Of a stretch of DNA of 8,090 bases, positions 4,876 to 8,090 are shown piece after piece (position 1 is the first letter of the stretch; every line of letters begins with the position of its first letter). The notes under the pieces are model-generated. The model did not search any database. It was given only the letters and a program-made list of their open reading frames with translations, and was not told the origin of the DNA. A program made the position numbers and the translations under genes. The DNA is from an archaeon (GTDB lineage Archaea; Thermoproteota; Bathyarchaeia; TCS64): contig JAHLLU010000081.1 of the NCBI GenBank assembly GCA_020444005.1, positions 1-8,090 of the forward strand, written 5' to 3'.

Positions 4876-4897
4876 TCTCTCATTTCTTTTACAAGGA

Positions 4898-4909
4898 GGG
4901 GGGGGGGGG
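4898..4909 (+). repeat. Homopolymer tract of 12 G
   Basis: Twelve consecutive G residues 22 bases after the hydrolase 2 stop codon, preceded by AAGGA. It is the only such tract in the window, and lengths of such runs are unreliable in most assemblies. Confidence 0.85.
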
Positions 4910-4912
4910 TAG

Positions 4913-4963
4913 CGTGGCTAAGCCACGGTTCAGCTTATTTCAAGTAAAGAAGCCCCAGAACCG
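4913..4963. terminator. Overlapping hairpins in the convergent intergenic region
   Basis: CGTGGC (4913-4918) pairs with GCCACG (4922-4927) around TAA. CGGTTC (4926-4931) pairs with GAACCG (4958-4963), with an inner GCTT/AAGC (4933-4936 with 4950-4953). The two share two bases, so they compete slightly. Sitting between convergent genes, they probably help end or protect transcripts. No good T run follows on the plus strand. Confidence 0.35.
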
Positions 4964-5016
4964 CCTAGATTTGGTTTTGATTAATGTAAAAAAGTGTATG
5001 AGTGACGGGTGTTATT

Positions 5017-5060
5017 GACAAAAAATTGTCTGGTTTATTGAAAAAGGGTTGTTAAAAAAT
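5017..5060 (-). terminator. T-run terminator after the Cys8 gene
   Basis: On the minus strand, beginning about 15 bases past the stop codon, come T6 (5058-5053), then T5, then T6 within a short GACAA/TTGTC inverted repeat (5017-5021 with 5026-5030). Several U-rich stretches in a row match archaeal termination signals. Confidence 0.5.
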
Positions 5061-5073
5061 GGTTTTTTGGGAG

Positions 5074-5259
5074 TTATTCGTCGTCGGTGTCGTCGTCTTC
5101 GTCCCAATCGTCGTCGTCCCAGTCATCGTCCTCGTCGTCGAGGCAGTAGATGCAGAGCTTTTGATCGGGTTCTCCGCAGTCTGAGCAGAATTTTTCTCCG
5201 CACATCTTGCATTTGGTAACTATCTCGGCTACTTCTCCACATATTGCACATGTTGGCAT
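5074..5259 (-). CDS. Small Cys8 zinc-finger protein with acidic tail
   Basis: Protein of 61 residues, family not recognised. Four CxxC pairs (C4/C7, C17/C20, C25/C28, C36/C39) span the first 39 residues; eight evenly paired cysteines usually bind two zinc ions, as in cross-brace FYVE/RING-like or tandem ribbon folds. Residues 41-61 are almost entirely Asp and Glu with Trp at 47 and 52, giving a strongly negative disordered tail. Such a tail suggests protein binding, mimicry of nucleic acid, or metal binding, but nothing here decides between them. ATG 5259 follows a GGAG about 12 bases upstream. A TATA-like TTATTTTATACC (5320-5309) would start transcription near 5290, within the palindrome at 5286-5298. 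It is on the same strand as the MscS gene but 251 bases from it, so probably separately transcribed. Confidence 0.8.
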   Translation of the reverse strand: MPTCAICGEVAEIVTKCKMCGEKFCSDCGEPDQKLCIYCLDDEDDDWDDDDWDEDDDTDDE

Positions 5260-5285
5260 ATTATTTTCTCTCCGTTTCGCCGTTT

Positions 5286-5298
5286 AGGCACAATGCCT
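5286..5298 (-). promoter_or_regulatory. Palindrome at the likely start site of the Cys8 gene
   Basis: AGGCA-CAA-TGCCT is a perfect 5-bp inverted repeat about 20-25 bases downstream of the minus-strand TATA element at 5320-5309. Its position over the expected transcription start makes it a candidate repressor-binding site. A short palindrome can occur by chance. Confidence 0.3.
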
Positions 5299-5300
5299 TG

Positions 5301-5408
5301 ATATGTGGTATAAAATAACGGATTCTTCAAGGGGTTTAACGCAAAAACGGTGCTAAAAAAAGGTTGAATTGATTGTTTTATGTAATTTGTTTATATGTGG
5401 CATAAAAT
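5301..5408 (-). repeat. Two copies of ATATGTGGYATAAAAT, TATA-containing direct repeat
   Basis: ATATGTGG(T/C)ATAAAAT occurs at 5301-5316 and 5393-5408, differing at one base, 92 bases apart. On the minus strand each reads ATTTTATRCCACATAT, a TATA-like core followed by CCACATAT. They may be two promoters for the Cys8 gene or two sites for one regulator. The rest of 5260-5510 is AT-rich and holds no supported gene; TTTTTTC near 5470-5464 probably ends the MscS transcript. Confidence 0.5.
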
Positions 5409-5510
5409 TCTACAATATATATACAATTTCAAATCCATTACAAAAAGCCGTTATATTGGGGAGAAAAAATAACAGAAACAGGAAATTCTTTGTTTAAATA
5501 AGAAATCCTT

Positions 5511-6335
5511 CTATTTCATGGATTTAACTAGATTGGGCGTACTCATATCGATGCCATTTGCATCAAACTCGTTAACCACTGCCTCGCGAACCTTAGCGTC
5601 TATACTTTGGACCCGTTGTGTGTCTCCAATATAATAGAACAATGTGTACTCCATCGCGTAATTCGGAAAATCAGTAATCCAAACATACGGCGCAGGCTCA
5701 GGCATAATTTCCTCTATATCCTTTATCGCTGAAAGCAGTATCCCCCTGATACGTTCTGGTTTCTCAGAGTAATCAGCTGTTACTACTATTCTGCGTCTTA
5801 TCAACTCGTAGACGCTCTGGTTTGCGATCACGCTTTCCAATATCACCTGATTTGGCACCGAGATCACCACGTTATCTAGAGTTCTCATCCGTGTATAGAT
5901 TAGATCAATGTCCTCTACAACGACGTACTGGTCTTGGAAGAATAATCGGTCTCTCATCTTGAATGGGCGGCTAGCCATTATTATGAGTCCGGCTAGGGCG
6001 TTCCCAATGGTGTTCATGGAGGCAAAACCAATGATGGTACCGCCAGCTAGAACCCATAGCCCTAGGAAGAAATCAATCTGTATGCCCAGCGTGTTAAAGA
6101 CGAGAACAGTTACGATAATGTATGATGTCCATTTGAGTATCTTCTTGAAGAGTGATGCTGTGCTTACATCTAGTACCTCTTTATCCTTGATTTTATCAAC
6201 TTCCTTTATCAGGAAATTGTATACTATGTAGATGATTACAAGCAAGACACCAGTGGTTATCAAACCTAGAACATTCTCATCGATCCAACCATAGACATTA
6301 ACTAAGAAACCCAGAATAGATACCTCTTCAGCCAT
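5511..6335 (-). CDS. MscS-family small-conductance mechanosensitive channel
   Basis: Integral membrane channel of 274 residues, close to E. coli MscS (286). Predicted transmembrane segments are at about 21-43, 68-88 and 92-121. The third is the Gly/Ala-rich pore helix (FASMNTIGNALAGLII, 104-119), followed by SRPFKMRDRL, the usual entry to the cytoplasmic beta domain. VEDIDLIYTRMRTLDN and the VPNQVI element (160-165) belong to that beta domain, and residues 180-270 form the C-terminal alpha/beta cage. The family opens under membrane tension to release solutes during osmotic downshock. ATG 6335 directly precedes a short acidic N terminus. TTGATAAATC about 25-35 bases upstream is a plausible TATA element for a nearly leaderless mRNA. 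The gene is divergent from the small pair at 6588. Confidence 0.93.
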   Translation of the reverse strand: MAEEVSILGFLVNVYGWIDENVLGLITTGVLLVIIYIVYNFLIKEVDKIKDKEVLDVSTASLFKKILKWTSYIIVTVLVFNTLGIQIDFFLGLWVLAGGTIIGFASMNTIGNALAGLIIMASRPFKMRDRLFFQDQYVVVEDIDLIYTRMRTLDNVVISVPNQVILESVIANQSVYELIRRRIVVTADYSEKPERIRGILLSAIKDIEEIMPEPAPYVWITDFPNYAMEYTLFYYIGDTQRVQSIDAKVREAVVNEFDANGIDMSTPNLVKSMK

Positions 6336-6406
6336 AACAATGAGAATATGTATACCCTAGATTTATCAACTAGGGTCAGAATCCGGTTCTCGATACCCAG
6401 AATCCG

Positions 6407-6583
6407 TTGATCACTTCCAGAAACCCGTTTATAATTGTCGTTGGATAAATCAGCGCAGTGTAAACCATATTCTAGTATAACTTTGTTCTTTACCCTGATC
6501 GCCTCAATGGAGATACTCAGGTCTGATCAACAGGTGATCACTTTTTTCCAGATCACCTAAGTAATGTGATCACCCCTATAGGG
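6407..6583. promoter_or_regulatory. Operator-like cluster of TGATCA palindromes in the divergent region
   Basis: TGATCA occurs at 6408-6413, 6524-6529, 6535-6540 and 6567-6572. The last two sit in the longer palindrome GTGATCAC (6534-6541 and 6566-6573), spaced 32 bases or about three helical turns, with a half site GATCACC (6551-6557) midway. A separate perfect palindrome CCCTATAGGG (6574-6583) ends 4 bases before the GTG start. This looks like cooperative regulator binding over the promoter of the gene at 6588. A TATA-like AGTATAAC (6473-6480) lies upstream of the cluster. Confidence 0.55.
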
Positions 6584-6587
6584 TATT

Positions 6588-6908
6588 GTGAAAGAAATGG
6601 ACGAATATAACCGAAGAAGACACAAAGACTTCGTAGAATCCCCAGAGGACATCGCCGAGATCCTGGACACAGTATCCGAGAAGGTACCCAAGATGATCAA
6701 AGGAATCATAGGCGCCTTCTTCAGCCCAGACGCGGCCAAAGACATGGCGAAAAGCGTCGCAGAGTTCAGGAACACCCTAATCGAGGGCGGTATCCCTGAG
6801 GACGAAGCCATGAGGATGACTCGTGAATACATGCAGACAGTAACAAACTGGAAAGGCATGGTTAACGAGTTCAAGGTCGGAGAGCACCACAACTACCGGG
6901 ATGAGTAG
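6588..6908 (+). CDS. Unknown small alpha-helical protein
   Basis: Protein of 106 residues, not recognised. It is highly charged and predicted mostly helical, with a hydrophobic stretch KMIKGIIGAFFS (35-46) flanked by charges, better suited to an amphipathic helix than a membrane span. Residues 60-73 fit FRxxLIExGIPxDEA, a motif repeated in the next gene. The start is GTG 6588; ATG 6597, three codons later, is equally possible. No strong ribosome-binding site is visible. The next gene begins 2 bases after its stop, so the two form an operon and their products may work together. The upstream region carries the palindrome cluster, so expression is probably regulated. Confidence 0.75.
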   Translation: MKEMDEYNRRRHKDFVESPEDIAEILDTVSEKVPKMIKGIIGAFFSPDAAKDMAKSVAEFRNTLIEGGIPEDEAMRMTREYMQTVTNWKGMVNEFKVGEHHNYRDE

Positions 6909-6910
6909 CC

Positions 6911-7135
6911 GTGAGCGCCTGGGCATCCCTACGCACATTACCCGCGGTACTTGGGTTGATGGTTAGGGCACCTGGATGGGCACTGGACTATAGCATGAGC
7001 TATAAACGCGCCAAACGGGAGTTTAGAAAGCAGCTCATCGAGCAGGGTATCCCTCACGATGAGGCTAGTGAACTCGCGGAGCTTTTCCCCTTCAAGATGA
7101 GTGACTTCATCGAGACGGTGCGCAGCGTAAACTAG
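6911..7135 (+). CDS. Unknown small protein sharing a motif with the preceding gene
   Basis: Protein of 74 residues, not recognised. Residues 1-28 are hydrophobic to amphipathic (SAWASLRTLPAVLGLMVRAP), which could attach it to the membrane. A basic helix (31-40) leads into FRKQLIEQGIPHDEA (38-52), matching the FRxxLIExGIPxDEA motif of its neighbour, and the C terminus is helical. The start is GTG 6911, two bases after the upstream stop; ATG 6901 is out of frame. The shared motif suggests an ancient duplication or a shared partner-binding helix-turn-helix-like element; no DNA-binding role is implied. Confidence 0.72.
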   Translation: MSAWASLRTLPAVLGLMVRAPGWALDYSMSYKRAKREFRKQLIEQGIPHDEASELAELFPFKMSDFIETVRSVN

Positions 7136-7147
7136 CCCGACCCTCTC

Positions 7148-7169
7148 TTATTTTTTCGATAAGTTTTTA
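7148..7169 (+). promoter_or_regulatory. T6 terminator and TATA-like element between the pair and the Cys4 gene
   Basis: T6 at 7151-7156 begins 15 bases after the stop at 7135 and probably ends the operon. TTTTTA (7164-7169) starts 31 bases before ATG 7195, matching the TTTTTA-to-ATG spacing of both hydrolase genes and suggesting a leaderless or nearly leaderless mRNA. Confidence 0.45.
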
Positions 7170-7194
7170 CAGTATCCTTTGCCATTTTTCACGT

Positions 7195-7386
7195 ATGCCT
7201 AAAGGACCAAGACCACCTTGCATTGGAATGTATGGCTTCGAGTATGAATGCGAGGAATGCGAATGGGCAGCCGAGTGCAAGGCGATGGATGAAGCCATAG
7301 AGTCAGCAGTAACTAGGAAAGGCACTCATGTCAGACTTACTGGTAAGTATAAGGAGAAAAAATACAAGCCCAAGACAAGCAGGTAG
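7195..7386 (+). CDS. Small Cys4 protein of unknown function
   Basis: Protein of 63 residues, family not recognised. Four cysteines sit at C9, C19, C22 and C28 (C-x9-C-x2-C-x5-C), in a segment rich in Glu and aromatic residues (MYGFEYECEECEWAAEC). The spacing could bind zinc or an iron-sulfur cluster. Residues 45-63 are strongly basic (TGKYKEKKYKPKTSR), which may bind nucleic acid. ATG 7195 is well supported by the TTTTTA element upstream. It lies on the same strand as the flanking genes but has its own putative promoter. Confidence 0.72.
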   Translation: MPKGPRPPCIGMYGFEYECEECEWAAECKAMDEAIESAVTRKGTHVRLTGKYKEKKYKPKTSR

Positions 7387-7429
7387 CAGTTTCAGTTACC
7401 TCTCAGCCACCGTCTTGTTCAGTAAACCA

Positions 7430-7468
7430 TTATATTAGCGCTAAATCCTATTGACAGTTTAGCGGAGG
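7430..7468 (+). promoter_or_regulatory. Promoter, palindrome and strong Shine-Dalgarno of the NurA-like gene
   Basis: A TATA-like TTATATTAG (7430-7438) is overlapped by the perfect 10-base palindrome TTAGCGCTAA (7435-7444), a candidate operator. Start of transcription would fall near 7458. GGAGG (7464-7468) lies 5 and 8 bases before the two possible TTG starts and is the clearest ribosome-binding site in the window. Confidence 0.5.
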
Positions 7469-7473
7469 CGCAC

Positions 7474-8090
7474 TTGTTGAAGTTCATCGGAGAGTTCGTA
7501 CAGGAGATAGACCAGAAGAAGCAAAGCTTTCAGCAGTTATTCGGGTTGGACGATAAACAATCAAAGATAGAAGAGACTCTAAAAGAAGAGCTTGAACACA
7601 ACTGGCACAAGCTACCTGAACCCGGTAACGTATTCACCGAGGAGTGCAGCATCGACAGTAGTAGCGCCTCAAGAACCCTGAGCAACGGAATCGACTTCTT
7701 CATCATCAGAGCCCTCATGCTAGGTACATGCAATTACAATAAACCCAAGCTCAGGTTCGAGATGGTGAAAGGAATCCGAGACTATAACGTGATCACAGGC
7801 TTTGAGCGGATTCTTAGAGACCTTATCGAGATAGAGATCGTTTTGGATAATATTGATGACTTGCCTGAGAACAGCATCGTTTTGATTGATGGGAACCTCT
7901 ATGGGCGGTTCACGCATCTATTGCAGGAGCTTCAACTAGGAGGCTGGTACCATCTACCCCTTGAACTTCTTGACGTCATGCAGAAACTCTTCACAGAGTG
8001 CGAGAAACGAAACATAATGCTCGTGGGCGTCTCCAAGTTCAGCAAGACCAGAGTATTAACTACTGCTTTGCTTAGACCAAGTTACCCGAA
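7474..8090 (+). CDS. nurA: NurA-family nuclease, N-terminal part
   Basis: Cut by the right edge; about 205 residues visible. NurA is the nuclease that works with the HerA hexameric translocase in archaeal end resection. Visible NurA-domain features, numbered from TTG 7477: a helical N terminus, SIDSSSASRTLSNG (58-71) with D60 as expected metal ligand, IVLIDGNLYGR (134-144) with D138, and IMLVGVSKFSKTR (180-192) with K187 matching the family's conserved Lys strand. The family usually has DGS/G in the first motif, where this protein has DSS. No ATG is available; TTG 7474 or 7477 is set by GGAGG upstream, which favours 7477. No herA, mre11 or rad50 lies in this window, so a partner would have to be beyond 8090 or elsewhere. 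Confidence 0.82.
   Translation, partial: MLKFIGEFVQEIDQKKQSFQQLFGLDDKQSKIEETLKEELEHNWHKLPEPGNVFTEECSIDSSSASRTLSNGIDFFIIRALMLGTCNYNKPKLRFEMVKGIRDYNVITGFERILRDLIEIEIVLDNIDDLPENSIVLIDGNLYGRFTHLLQELQLGGWYHLPLELLDVMQKLFTECEKRNIMLVGVSKFSKTRVLTTALLRPSYP

Noticed and set aside
5908..6231. Plus-strand 107-codon frame inside the MscS gene
   Set aside because: It is antisense to conserved MscS transmembrane and beta-domain sequence and has no recognisable features.
7530..7917. Two minus-strand open frames within the NurA-like gene
   Set aside because: They are opposite a frame with clear NurA motifs and a strong ribosome-binding site.

Overview
The window looks archaeal. Evidence is the NurA-family nuclease at the right edge, TATA-type promoters 24-31 bases before likely transcription starts, mRNAs that look leaderless, T-run terminators, and type II tRNA genes with an encoded CCA. 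Protein content (DUF998, AbgB-like M20 hydrolases, small Cys-rich proteins) would fit an Asgard-like or other uncultured archaeon, but that placement is only a guess from sequence.

Layout. 1-118 (-): start of a DUF998 membrane protein, cut by the window edge. 230-291: hairpins that probably end the next gene. 324-1253 (-): PfkB/ribokinase-family kinase. 1365-3132 (+): module 1, made of a promoter, a structured leader or small RNA, a type II tRNA gene with anticodon GAA, and an AbgB-like M20 amidohydrolase. 3143-4875 (+): module 2, the same four parts in the same order with a tRNA of anticodon TAG. 4876-5073: convergent intergenic DNA with a 12-G tract, hairpins and T runs. 5074-5259 (-): tiny Cys8 zinc-finger protein with an acidic tail. 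5511-6335 (-): MscS-type channel. 6336-6587: divergent control region with four TGATCA palindromes. 6588-7135 (+): two small unknown proteins sharing one motif. 7195-7386 (+): small Cys4 protein. 7474-8090 (+): NurA-family nuclease, cut by the right edge.

The standout is the duplicated RNA-hydrolase module. In both copies a transcribed element upstream of the tRNA carries two stretches perfectly complementary to that same tRNA. One (10 nt) covers tRNA positions 24-33; the other (14-15 nt) covers positions 41-43 plus most of the variable arm. The anticodon and its 3' neighbours (34-40) are left uncovered. The two tRNAs differ in these regions, and the leaders differ in the matching way, so the pairing covaries between paralogues. 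The tRNAs are odd themselves: type II (long variable arm), discriminator G73 as in tRNA-Ser, but anticodons that read Phe (GAA) and Leu (TAG) codons. Each is followed after about 33 bases by an amidohydrolase gene whose probable TATA box is the T run ending the tRNA gene. I infer a dedicated, possibly non-translational tRNA with a partner RNA, genetically linked to an amide-bond hydrolase. What the module does is not shown by the sequence.
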